This document shows, one piece after another, positions 33,469 through 41,140 of a DNA stretch of 48,852 bases (positions within the stretch are counted from its first letter, which is position 1; every line of letters starts with the position of its first letter). Both the position numbers and the translations under genes were made by a program. Under the pieces are notes generated by a model. The model worked only from the letters and a program-made list of their open reading frames with translations, had not been told where the DNA came from and did no database searches. Source of the DNA: Chloroflexota bacterium (GTDB lineage Bacteria; Chloroflexota; Anaerolineae; UBA4142); assembly GCA_016219275.1 (NCBI GenBank), contig JACRBM010000003.1, positions 1 through 48,852 on the forward strand, in the 5' to 3' direction.

Positions 33469-34152
33469 GTGGCAGTCAAACTAACGTGGTACGGTCATGC
33501 GTGCTGGCTCATCGAAACACCCAAAGGCACGCTCCTCATTGACCCATTTCTCGCCGGCAACCCCGTTGCGCCGGTCACCCCCGATCAAGTCAAACCCGAT
33601 TTCATTCTCGTCTCGCACGGACATAGCGATCACCTCGGCGATGCGGTGGCGATTTCCAAACGCACCGGCGCGCTCATTCTCAGTAATTACGAAATCGCGT
33701 CGTACTGCCAGGGACAAGGTTGCAAAGCGCATCCGCTCCACATCGGGGGCAGTCGCGAGTTTCCCTTCGGTCGCCTCAAACTGACGATCGCGCATCACGG
33801 TTCGTCGTTTCCCGATGGACGCTATGCGGGCAACCCCGCCGGCTTTTTGCTCACGCTCGGCAAAACGAAAATCTACGATGCCGGGGACACCGGCTTGTTC
33901 TACGATATGAAACTGATCGGCGAAGACGGCATTGATGTCGCACTCTTGCCGATTGGCGACAACTTTACGATGGGTCCCGACGACGCGATTCGCGCGACCA
34001 AACTCATCAAGCCCAAGGTGTTGATCCCGATGCACTATAACACGTTCGATATGATCGCGCAGGATGGCAAGTCGTTCGCCGCGCGCGTCAAGCGCGCCGC
34101 GCCCAAAACTAAGGTCGTCGTGCTCAAACCCGGCGAATCGTTCAGCATCTAA
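33469..34152 (+). CDS. UPF0173-family metal-dependent hydrolase
   Basis: A 227-residue metallo-beta-lactamase-fold protein of the UPF0173 family, at the usual length. Metal ligands are visible in SHGHSDHLGDAV, with further His in HHGSSFPDG and PMHYNTF and an Asp in IYDAGDTGLFYD. Biochemical substrate unknown. The start is a GTG at 33469, with GGAGG nearby and a promoter at 33409-33437; an open frame 28 codons longer begins upstream of the promoter and is rejected for that reason. Confidence 0.9.
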   Translation: MAVKLTWYGHACWLIETPKGTLLIDPFLAGNPVAPVTPDQVKPDFILVSHGHSDHLGDAVAISKRTGALILSNYEIASYCQGQGCKAHPLHIGGSREFPFGRLKLTIAHHGSSFPDGRYAGNPAGFLLTLGKTKIYDAGDTGLFYDMKLIGEDGIDVALLPIGDNFTMGPDDAIRATKLIKPKVLIPMHYNTFDMIAQDGKSFAARVKRAAPKTKVVVLKPGESFSI

Positions 34153-34161
34153 ATTCGTTAG

Positions 34162-34222
34162 CCACGGAATCACACAGAAGCACACGAAAAAAAATTCTGT
34201 GTGATCCCGTGTGGTTCTGTGG
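34162..34222. repeat. CCACGGAATCACACAGAA hairpin spacer
   Basis: CACGGAATCACACAGAA words and the inverted TTCTGTGTGATCCCGTG bracket an A-run. It is similar to the spacer at 4219-4275 and precedes rph. Confidence 0.7.
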
Positions 34223-34241
34223 CAACAAAGAGAAAACAGTT

Positions 34242-34952
34242 GTGCGCCTTGATCATCGTCGCAACAACGAACTGCGCCCGGTGAAAATCACACCGGGCTA
34301 TCTTGATTATCCCGCCGGCAGTGTGCTCATCGAAGCCGGCAAGACGCGCGTGCTCTGTGCGGTGACCGTGCAACCCGGCGTGCCGAGATGGCTCGAAGGA
34401 CGCGCCCAGGGTTGGCTCACCGCCGAGTACGCAATGCTCCCCGCGTCCACGAACACGCGCACGCCACGCGAAACGACGCCGAGCGCGCGTTCGCAAGAAA
34501 TTCGTCGCCTCATCGGTCGCTCGCTCCGCGCGGCGGTAGACCTGGGACTGATCGGCGAGCACACGATCACGATTGACTGCGATGTGATTCAAGCCGACGG
34601 CGGCACGCGCACCGCGTCCATCACTGGCGCGTACGTTGCGCTGGCGATGGCGCTCCGCAAAATGATCAAGGACAAGACCGCGTCGCCGCGTGCGCTCAAG
34701 GCGAACGTCGCGGCGGTGAGTGTCGGCATTGTGAACGGCGAAGAGATGCTCGACCTGTGTTACGCCGAAGACTCGCGCGCGGAAGTGGATTTCAACATCG
34801 TGATGACCGGCGAAGGCAAATTCATCGAAGTGCAAGGCACCGCCGAAGGCGAACCGTTCGCGCGCGACGCGATGGATCGCTTGGTCAATCTCGCGCGCGA
34901 GGGGATTGGCGAATTGATGAAGATTCAAAATGCGGTAATCAGTGGACAGTGA
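34242..34952 (+). CDS. rph: Ribonuclease PH
   Basis: A 236-residue phosphorolytic 3'-exoribonuclease that trims tRNA 3' ends. Matches include RNNELRPVKITPGYLDYPAG, ACEGKT-equivalent EAGKTRVLCAVTVQPGVPRWL, ARTIT-like RSQEIRRLIGRSLRAAVDL, IDCDVIQADGGTRTASITGA, and GEGKFIEVQGTAEGEPF. The start is GTG at 34242 (VRLDHRRNNELRP), where RNase PH proteins normally begin. The frame upstream of it is spacer repeat. Confidence 0.95.
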   Translation: MRLDHRRNNELRPVKITPGYLDYPAGSVLIEAGKTRVLCAVTVQPGVPRWLEGRAQGWLTAEYAMLPASTNTRTPRETTPSARSQEIRRLIGRSLRAAVDLGLIGEHTITIDCDVIQADGGTRTASITGAYVALAMALRKMIKDKTASPRALKANVAAVSVGIVNGEEMLDLCYAEDSRAEVDFNIVMTGEGKFIEVQGTAEGEPFARDAMDRLVNLAREGIGELMKIQNAVISGQ

Positions 34953-34980
34953 ACAGTAAACAGTGTTCAGTGTTCAGCAA
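34939..34980. repeat. GTGAACA/GTGTTCA heptamer array
   Basis: CAGTGAACAGTAAACAG and CAGTGTTCAGTGTTCAG words between rph and the methyltransferase gene. It starts inside the last rph codons (ISGQ) and is related to arrays at 26656 and 17667. Confidence 0.8.
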
Positions 34981-34991
34981 TCAGATGACCC

Positions 34992-35765
34992 ATGCGAAAA
35001 CCTCTCCCAGCAAAATCCAAACGAGCCACCACCCGCAAACGCGAACCGAAACTGTACGGCGAACTCGCGCCGTGGTGGCATCTGCTTTCCGATCCGGCGG
35101 ATTATGCGGACGAGGCGAAATTCGTTCGCCGCGTTCTGCGCGAGTCGTGCGTCAACCCGCCGCGCACCGTCCTCGAACTGGGCTGCGGCGGCGGCAACAA
35201 CGCGTCGCACCTCAAACGCTTTTTCCAGATGACGCTCGTGGATCGCTCGCGCGAAATGTTGCGCGTGAGCCGCAAACTCAATCCCGAATGCGAGCACATC
35301 TTCGGCGACATGCGAACGATTCGGCTCAAGCGAACATTCGACGCGGTGTTCATCCATGACGCAATCATGTATATCACGACCGAGCGCGATTTGCTCAAGG
35401 TGATGAAGACCGCGTTCGCGCATTGCAAACCCGGCGGCGCGGTCGTGATCGTGCCGGACTGCACGCGCGAAACATTCCAACCCGGCACCAAGCACGGCGG
35501 ACATGACCGCGACGCGCGCGGGATGCGTTATCTCGAATGGACGTACGACCCCGACCCGAACGACAACACGTACATCACAGATTTTGTCTATCTCTTGCGG
35601 GAGGCAAACGGCACGGTGCGCGCCGAAGAGGATCGCCACACCGAGGGTCTATTCCCGCACGCGACCTGGGTGCGCTTGCTCGAGCAAGCCGGGTTTGCGC
35701 CAGGCACGACGACCGATCAGTACGGACGCGTGGTGTTCGTCGGCATCAAACGCGAGAGCGAGTGA
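34992..35765 (+). CDS. Class I SAM-dependent methyltransferase
   Basis: A 257-residue methyltransferase. Motif I is VLELGCGGGNNASHL, followed by the acidic residue in MTLVDRSREML and a motif-IV-like AVFIHDAIMYI. A basic N-terminal extension (RKPLPAKSKRATTRKREPK) precedes the domain. The substrate is unknown; the region HDRDARGMRYLEWTYDPD and an open active site suggest a small molecule. It lies 8 nt upstream of the TfoX-N gene, so the two are co-transcribed. Confidence 0.88.
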   Translation: MRKPLPAKSKRATTRKREPKLYGELAPWWHLLSDPADYADEAKFVRRVLRESCVNPPRTVLELGCGGGNNASHLKRFFQMTLVDRSREMLRVSRKLNPECEHIFGDMRTIRLKRTFDAVFIHDAIMYITTERDLLKVMKTAFAHCKPGGAVVIVPDCTRETFQPGTKHGGHDRDARGMRYLEWTYDPDPNDNTYITDFVYLLREANGTVRAEEDRHTEGLFPHATWVRLLEQAGFAPGTTTDQYGRVVFVGIKRESE

Positions 35766-35773
35766 GGTGGAAA

Positions 35774-36157
35774 ATGCCAACCCAAACGAAATCACGTGCC
35801 ATGCCCAAGTTCCGCAAACCACCCGAGGAACTGGTCGCGTTTTTTACGCAGGCAACCGCACCAATGCCTGGCGTCACGCCGCGCAAAATGTTCGGTTGCC
35901 CGTGCGCGTTCGTCAACGATAACATGTTTGCCGGTGTGTTCAACGAGAGCGTATTCCTGCGCCTCTCGCCGGACGATTTGGCGAAATTTGCAAAGACCGG
36001 CGCGCAACACTTTGAGCCGGTCCCAGGACGACCGATGCGCGAGTACGCTGTCGTGCCGCCCGCGATTCTGAAATCGAAAACGCGCTTTAACGCGTGGCTC
36101 GAAAAATCGTACGCGTACGCCGCGACTCTGCCACCCAAAGCGCGGAAGAAAAAGTGA
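35774..36157 (+). CDS. TfoX N-terminal domain protein
   Basis: A 127-residue protein with the TfoX-N pattern (TPRKMFGCPCAFVNDNMFAG, VFLRLSPDDLAKF, GRPMREYAVVPPAIL, WLEKSYAYAATLPP). Stand-alone TfoX-N proteins are widespread small cytoplasmic proteins with no firm function; the link to competence applies to the full-length TfoX of Haemophilus and relatives. The start at 35774 follows GAGGTGG. A Lys/Arg-rich tail (KARKKK) ends it. Confidence 0.85.
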   Translation: MPTQTKSRAMPKFRKPPEELVAFFTQATAPMPGVTPRKMFGCPCAFVNDNMFAGVFNESVFLRLSPDDLAKFAKTGAQHFEPVPGRPMREYAVVPPAILKSKTRFNAWLEKSYAYAATLPPKARKKK

Positions 36158-36173
36158 ACCTTTTTTCTTTCAG

Positions 36174-36258
36174 TGTCATGGTGAGCAAAGCGAAGCCGCA
36201 TACGCGTCCAAGCCACTCGGAGATTGCTTCGTCGCATAGAACGCTCCTCGCAATGACA
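36174..36258. mobile_element. MITE-like repeat with TGTCAT-type ends
   Basis: An 85-bp unit. The left end TGTCATGGTGAGC (36174-36186) and the right end GCTCCTCGCAATGACA (36243-36258) are imperfect inverted repeats of the GTCATTGCGAG family seen intact at 19290-19375. It carries GAGATTGCTTCGTCGC inside. It covers the start region of the next gene. Confidence 0.65.
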
Positions 36259-38145
36259 TTCGGCGCGCTCATCCTCGCGGCGTGTTCATCCTCTGCCAGC
36301 GAAATCCCAGTTTCGCCTCCACCAACTGAAACTCCAACTGCGCGCGCGATTATCGCGCTGTCGCCAACTCCGTCGCGCGCATCACCTAGTTCCCCAGTTC
36401 CCTCAGTTCCCTCAGTTCCTACCCCCATCGCGCGTTCCGGCGAAATCGAACTCGACGCAACCGGTGCGCCGCTCATCGCGCCAAACACGAACACGATTTA
36501 CACGGCGTACGATTTCTTGCGCGGCTATTTCACGAATCGCACGCACGCGATTATCGTCGAGAGCAAACCCTGGACGAACAGCACGGTCAATGTCAAACAG
36601 TACCAGGAAGAACTTGGCGGCGTGACGTATTGGGATTTCTTCAGCGAACTCGAAAATTGGGACTCGCCGTTTTTTATGTGGCAAGACGACGACGGACAAT
36701 GGCAGCCGTATCGCAAAGAGACGATTCGTAATTCGCCCGCGTACTTGATCGTTGACCGCAAAGGTCCGGGCGCGATGGATAAACTCTGGTTCACCCAGGA
36801 CGCAGTGTGGATGCTCGCGACCGAAGAATCGAAACGCAACGTCGGACCGATTCGCAACCTGGACGAATTGATCGAGTGGGGCAATCTCGATAAACTCGGC
36901 AACTTGCGGATCGAAGTGGACGACCGCATCGCGTACGACGGCGCGATTGTAGATTGGTTTTCCGGCAAGGCGCTCGGCATGACGCCCGACCTCGCACGCG
37001 CGCTAACGTGGCGACATCGCGAATTTGGCTCGATCGGAAGCATCGTGCCGGTGCTGTACCAAAAACATTTGCGCGTGCTGACATACGGCGGAACGAAAAA
37101 ACCAAAGTGGTTTCTCGCAACCGGCGTGCGCTTGCCGGACAACACACGTGTCAGATCGTTCGCGGGCAACGTGGATTTTCCGCGCGAGGAAACCGCGCGT
37201 AACGTGAGCGAACCTGACAAGTACATTGACACGTTCGATCACGTGCGCGCGTTCGATGCACAAATTGTTGCGGGCAAACCGGCGACGATTCAGTTGAATG
37301 GCGCGGGTACGCTTGCCGCGCTCCAATTCCGCATCGCGAAGAAATTTGATCCAAAGCAATTGACCCTACGCGTCAAGTACGGAGATCAAGTCGGCATCGC
37401 GTTGCCGCTCATCGCGTTCTTCGGCGACCACAAGCAAATCGTCGCGCATCGTTCGACGCCGCTCGGTATCATCGTCGAAAACGACGCGTACGTGTTTTAC
37501 AGCAATCTGCCGATGCCGTTCCAAAATGGAATGACGCTCGAACTCACGAGTCCAACCGCGCTTGGCGTGAACGTTCGTCTCGCAGCTGCATCGGACACGC
37601 CGAACACGCAACTGCGCGCGACCTTTCGCGCCGGTGAAAAACTCGCGGCATTCGGTCCCGATTTTCAGGTGGCGCTCCCGGGCGATGGCAAACTCGTTGG
37701 ACTCGTGCTGGTGACGGACGAGCAAGCGTTCGATAAAATTCCGAAAGTGTTTTTGCCAGGCAAACCGAATGTGGAAGACCCGGAAAAGAAACCGTGGACG
37801 AACGGTTATCTTGAAGGCAATCTCACCTTGCGCGATGGATCGGGCGCGACGCGCGTGTACGCCGGACACGAGGACTGGGCGGATGGCGGGTTTTATTTCA
37901 ATCGCGGTTACACCGAACCAGCCGGCGGATCGAACCGCGCGTTTGGCGGCATCTTGCGCTACCAAAATGGCAAGGACGGGTACGCGACGATCTTTCGCTA
38001 TTTCAACGATCTGTCCGCGTTTCGTTTCAAGAACGGTTTGCACATGAGTTTCGGTCACGGCACGTGGAAGAATAATTTTCCCGTCACGTTTGGCGCGACT
38101 GTGTTTTACTATCGCGAAATGCCGAGCGCGAATACCATATCGTAG
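36178..38145 (+). CDS. GH172-like (DUF2961) lipoprotein
   Basis: A 655-residue predicted lipoprotein. The lipobox is LAAC (Cys36 with this start), followed by a Pro/Thr/Ser linker of about 55 residues. The body matches DUF2961 in order: KGPGAMDKLWFTQD, LRIEVDDRIAYDGAIVDWF, YSNLPMPFQNGMTLEL (compare the YMYFPMPFEKRARIEL block of the protein at 4354), YLEGNLTLRDGSG, and GHEDWADGGFYF (Glu565) in place of GTGTED. The GVEHG block of the first protein is FGHGTW here, without Glu, so catalytic ability is doubtful. Start: 36178 gives a basic n-region but lies in a MITE-like element; the alternative ATG at 36253 leaves no charged residues. Neither has a ribosome site. Confidence 0.78.
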   Translation: MVSKAKPHTRPSHSEIASSHRTLLAMTFGALILAACSSSASEIPVSPPPTETPTARAIIALSPTPSRASPSSPVPSVPSVPTPIARSGEIELDATGAPLIAPNTNTIYTAYDFLRGYFTNRTHAIIVESKPWTNSTVNVKQYQEELGGVTYWDFFSELENWDSPFFMWQDDDGQWQPYRKETIRNSPAYLIVDRKGPGAMDKLWFTQDAVWMLATEESKRNVGPIRNLDELIEWGNLDKLGNLRIEVDDRIAYDGAIVDWFSGKALGMTPDLARALTWRHREFGSIGSIVPVLYQKHLRVLTYGGTKKPKWFLATGVRLPDNTRVRSFAGNVDFPREETARNVSEPDKYIDTFDHVRAFDAQIVAGKPATIQLNGAGTLAALQFRIAKKFDPKQLTLRVKYGDQVGIALPLIAFFGDHKQIVAHRSTPLGIIVENDAYVFYSNLPMPFQNGMTLELTSPTALGVNVRLAAASDTPNTQLRATFRAGEKLAAFGPDFQVALPGDGKLVGLVLVTDEQAFDKIPKVFLPGKPNVEDPEKKPWTNGYLEGNLTLRDGSGATRVYAGHEDWADGGFYFNRGYTEPAGGSNRAFGGILRYQNGKDGYATIFRYFNDLSAFRFKNGLHMSFGHGTWKNNFPVTFGATVFYYREMPSANTIS

Positions 38146-38184
38146 CACGGTTTAGGCGCATCGGAAAATACCGCGCCGTGCGCC

Positions 38185-38303
38185 GGGTGTGCGTCAAGTT
38201 TTTGGGTGGTGAAAAAACCTTGCGAAGGTTGAACGGTTATCATATTTGATTTGTCGTCAAAACCTTCGCAAGGTTGAGTGTTCCAAAATTTTGACGCACA
38301 CCC
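38185..38303. repeat. Nested palindrome A (CCTTGCGAAGGTT core)
   Basis: Outer arms GGGTGTGCGTCAA (38185-38197) and its complement (38291-38303) enclose an inner inverted pair, CCTTGCGAAGGTT (38218-38230) and AACCTTCGCAAGG (38261-38273). The intervening arm sequence also pairs in part. It is the first of three elements with this core in the window. Confidence 0.85.
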
Positions 38304-38319
38304 CCGTACGCCAATGCGT

Positions 38320-38348
38320 TTGTAAAGGAAAAAAATCTGCGGTATAAT
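38320..38348 (+). promoter_or_regulatory. Sigma70-like promoter for the topoisomerase gene
   Basis: TTGTAA (38320-38325), a 17-nt spacer and a perfect TATAAT (38343-38348). Transcription would start about 38355, making a leader of about 215 nt that contains nested palindrome B. Confidence 0.65.
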
Positions 38349-38360
38349 CCGCCGCGTTGG

Positions 38361-38536
38361 AAACCCGTTTCCTCCTCAGAGCTTGTTTAACAATTCGGCG
38401 AAAAGCCTTGCGAAGGTTGATTAGAAACGTGTCGCTTAATGACACGCCTGCTGCCTGCAAACCACACTTGTTTGGTCGGCAAAACCTTCGCAAGGTTGGC
38501 TGAATTCCTAAACAACCTCTCAGAGAAAACGGGTTT
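38361..38536. repeat. Nested palindrome B in the topoisomerase leader
   Basis: Arms of about 58 nt (38361-38418 and 38483-38536) pair with good overall identity. The outer pair is AAACCCGTTT with AAACGGGTTT, followed by TTGTTTA/TAAACAA, AATTC/GAATT, and the inner CCTTGCGAAGGTT core (38406-38418 with 38483-38495). The loop holds another small hairpin (CGTGTC...GACACG). The 424-nt gap before the topoisomerase gene contains only palindromes A and B and the promoter. Confidence 0.85.
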
Positions 38537-38569
38537 CGCTTGCAATCATACATTGAGGAGTCGTTCGTC

Positions 38570-40918
38570 TTGAAATGGCAAACTTTGCGACATAACGGCG
38601 TCGCGTTTCCGCCGTCGTACGATTATCGTGGTCTGACCGTCCGCCTCCAAGGTCAGCCGATCAAATTGAATCCGGAACAAGAAGAAATGTTGATGGCGTG
38701 GGCGAAGAAAAAAGACACGCCGTACGTTCACGATGCCGTGTTTCAGAAAAACTTTTTGGACGATTTCAAAACCACGCTCGCACCCGAACTGCAAACGATT
38801 ACGCTCGACGAGATGGATTGGCGCGAACTGCACGCGATTGCCGATCGCGAAAAAACCGCGAATCTATCCGACGAAGAAAAAAAACGACGCGCCGCCGAGC
38901 GCAAAGCCACGCGCGATGAACTGAAAGCGCAATACGGTATGGCGGTGATTGACGGCATCGCGACCGAGATCGGCGCGTATCTGGTCGAGCCGCCGGGAAT
39001 TTTGATGGGACGCGGCGCACATCCCTTGCGCGGCAAGTGGAAAGGACGCGTGCAACCGGAAGAGGTGACGCTCAATCTCGACGAGGACGCGCCTGTGCCG
39101 CCCGCGCCGGCTGGACACGCGTGGGGCAAAATCGTTCACGAGCACGATTCGATGTGGATCGCGTCGTGGTACGATAAACTGTCGGACAAACGCAAGTACG
39201 TCTGGCTCGCCGATTCGTCGCACCTGCGGCAGGAACGCGACAAGGAAAAGTATCTCAAAGCCGCGAAACTCGAATCGAGCGTCGAACGCGTGCGCGATGA
39301 GATTCGCAAATTGATGGCATTCGAAGACACGCGCGGTCGCGCGAGCATCGAACGCGAAGCAAGCAAATTGCGCGCCGAAATCAAATCGCGCGAAGAAAAA
39401 ATTTTGCGCGCGAACCAGGTGGGCGACACCGATGGACGCCGCCAAGCGGAAAACGAACTGGCGCGCGCGCGTCAAGCGTTGGAGAAAGTCGAAAAGCGAC
39501 GCGAGCAGTTGCATCACGCCGAAATGCAGAAACGCCAACTCGCGACGGTGTGTTATTTGATTGATCGGCTCGCGATGCGCGTCGGCGACGAAAAAGACGA
39601 AGACGAAGCGGACACCGTCGGCGCGTCCACTCTGCGCGTGGAGCACGTGCGCGTCGAAGCGGAGCGGATTGATTTCAACTTTCTCGGCAAGGATAGCGTG
39701 CTGTGGGAGAAATCTATTGCGCGCGACGAGACAGAAGAAGCGCTCGCCCGCAACTTGCTCGATCTATCGCGCGGCAAGCAACCCGGCGAACAGATCTTTG
39801 ACAAGGTGGACTCAACGCACATCAACCGCTTTCTCAGCGGCATCGTGCCGGGCTTGACGGCGAAGGTGTTTCGCACGTACCACGCGACGACCGCCGTACG
39901 AACCAAGTTGCTGGAGCAAACCGTCAGTGCGGACGCGCCGATGCACCAGAAGGATTACGCCGCGCGCTTGGCGAACTTGAATGCGGCAATCGTGTGCAAC
40001 CACAAACGCACGCCGCCGAAAAACTGGGAAGAGACGCTCGCCAAACGCGAGATCGAAACCGAAAAATTGCGCGCGGCAAAACCGGACGCGCGTAAACTTC
40101 ACGCGCAGATTCTGGCGCGCGAGCGCGCGTTGGAAAAATTATTGTCCGCCAAGCCCGATCCAGAAAAATTGGCGGCGCAGGTCAAGGCGCGCGAAGAAGC
40201 GTTGGCGAAACTACGCGCGCAACAAGCCGCGTTGCCGCAACTCGCGGAGCAGGTCAAGGCGCGCCAAACCGCGCTCGAGCATTTGCTGTCCGCGCAGAAA
40301 CCGGTGGAAGCCGCCGCGCACGTCGCGCTGAAGAAAAAGCAAGCCGCACTCGACGCGCTCGCAAAGAAAAAACCTCCGAAAAATAAAAAGGCGTTGGCGC
40401 AACACGAGAAACGCGTGCGCGCCGCGCGCAAGGCGCTTGCTGAAACAAAAAAGACGCACGACACAAAACTCAAGCGGCTCAAAGAACGTATTTCCTCGGC
40501 GCGCAAAGTGTTCGACGCCGCGACCAAGAATCAGCGCGCCAAAACGCGCGGGATAAACAAGCGACTCACGCAAGCGCAAGCCGCGCTCAAACGCGCGCAA
40601 CACGATCTTGCGACCGGTCCGGCGCGTTACGCCGAACGCGTCGCCAAGGCGCAAGCCGTGCTCGAACAGGCGCGCCAAGCGCCGCTCGTCGCGCAAGAAA
40701 ACTACGAAGAACGCGTCGAACGCGCGTCCCTGCAACTCGACCTGGCAAAAAGGACGCGCGATTACAACCTGGGCACGTCGCTCAAAAATTATATTGACCC
40801 GCGCGTGTACAAATCCTGGGGCGATCACGTCGGGTACGATTGGAAGCGGCTTTACACGAGCGCGCTCCAACGAAAATTTGCCTGGGTCGAAAAAGAACGA
40901 TCCAAGTGGAAGGAATGA
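38570..40918 (+). CDS. Eukaryotic-type DNA topoisomerase IB
   Basis: A 782-residue type IB topoisomerase that relaxes supercoils through a 3'-phosphotyrosine intermediate. It matches eukaryotic Top1: N-terminal domain (RHNGVAFPPSY, then KNFLDDF, VEPPGILMGRGAHP, PAGHAWGKIVHEHD), core, and C-terminal domain (NYIDPRVYKSW, LQRKFAWVEKE). All five active-site residues are present: Arg337 (DRLAMRVG), Lys374 (FLGKDS), Arg435 (AKVFRTYHA), His478 (VCNHKRTPP) and Tyr741. Two charged coiled-coil blocks are extra: about residues 232-325 in the core, and a linker of about 260 residues between His478 and Tyr741, against about 90 in human Top1. Common bacterial TopIB proteins are short and poxvirus-like. The start is TTG at 38570, with GAGGAG nine bases upstream; TTG at 38540 is possible. 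A promoter lies at 38320. Confidence 0.95.
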   Translation: MKWQTLRHNGVAFPPSYDYRGLTVRLQGQPIKLNPEQEEMLMAWAKKKDTPYVHDAVFQKNFLDDFKTTLAPELQTITLDEMDWRELHAIADREKTANLSDEEKKRRAAERKATRDELKAQYGMAVIDGIATEIGAYLVEPPGILMGRGAHPLRGKWKGRVQPEEVTLNLDEDAPVPPAPAGHAWGKIVHEHDSMWIASWYDKLSDKRKYVWLADSSHLRQERDKEKYLKAAKLESSVERVRDEIRKLMAFEDTRGRASIEREASKLRAEIKSREEKILRANQVGDTDGRRQAENELARARQALEKVEKRREQLHHAEMQKRQLATVCYLIDRLAMRVGDEKDEDEADTVGASTLRVEHVRVEAERIDFNFLGKDSVLWEKSIARDETEEALARNLLDLSRGKQPGEQIFDKVDSTHINRFLSGIVPGLTAKVFRTYHATTAVRTKLLEQTVSADAPMHQKDYAARLANLNAAIVCNHKRTPPKNWEETLAKREIETEKLRAAKPDARKLHAQILARERALEKLLSAKPDPEKLAAQVKAREEALAKLRAQQAALPQLAEQVKARQTALEHLLSAQKPVEAAAHVALKKKQAALDALAKKKPPKNKKALAQHEKRVRAARKALAETKKTHDTKLKRLKERISSARKVFDAATKNQRAKTRGINKRLTQAQAALKRAQHDLATGPARYAERVAKAQAVLEQARQAPLVAQENYEERVERASLQLDLAKRTRDYNLGTSLKNYIDPRVYKSWGDHVGYDWKRLYTSALQRKFAWVEKERSKWKE

Positions 40919-40924
40919 ATCAAC

Positions 40925-40964
40925 CTGACCGGTTCGCGTGTCGAAAACCGGTCAGTTCTTTTTT
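40925..40964 (+). terminator. Intrinsic terminator of the topoisomerase gene
   Basis: CTGACCGGTT (40925-40934) pairs with AACCGGTCAG (40946-40955), followed by TTCTTTTTT. It begins 7 nt after the stop codon. Confidence 0.9.
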
Positions 40965-40984
40965 GCGTAAGAACATCAGAACCA

Positions 40985-41119
40985 GAACATTCGTATCTAC
41001 AGCCCATCCTTGCGAAGGTTATCAATCACTTATCCGCGGAATCGCGCGACGATAACAAATCCGATTCCTGGAGAATGACGCCTTCAAACCTTCGCAAGGT
41101 TGAGGAATCACGAACATTC
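40985..41119. repeat. Nested palindrome C (CCTTGCGAAGGTT core)
   Basis: Inner cores at 41008-41020 and 41087-41099 are the same as in elements A and B. Outer arms GAACATTCGT (40985-40994) and ACGAACATTC (41110-41119) pair with two mismatches. It lies between the topoisomerase terminator and the cytochrome gene. Confidence 0.8.
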
Positions 41120-41140
41120 ACAACCGAAAAGGAGGAGATT

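Noticed and set aside
38540-38569. Upstream TTG as the topoisomerase start
   Set aside because: It has no ribosome site. The TTG at 38570 has GAGGAG at suitable distance, and homology begins right after it. The ten-residue difference cannot be settled from sequence alone.
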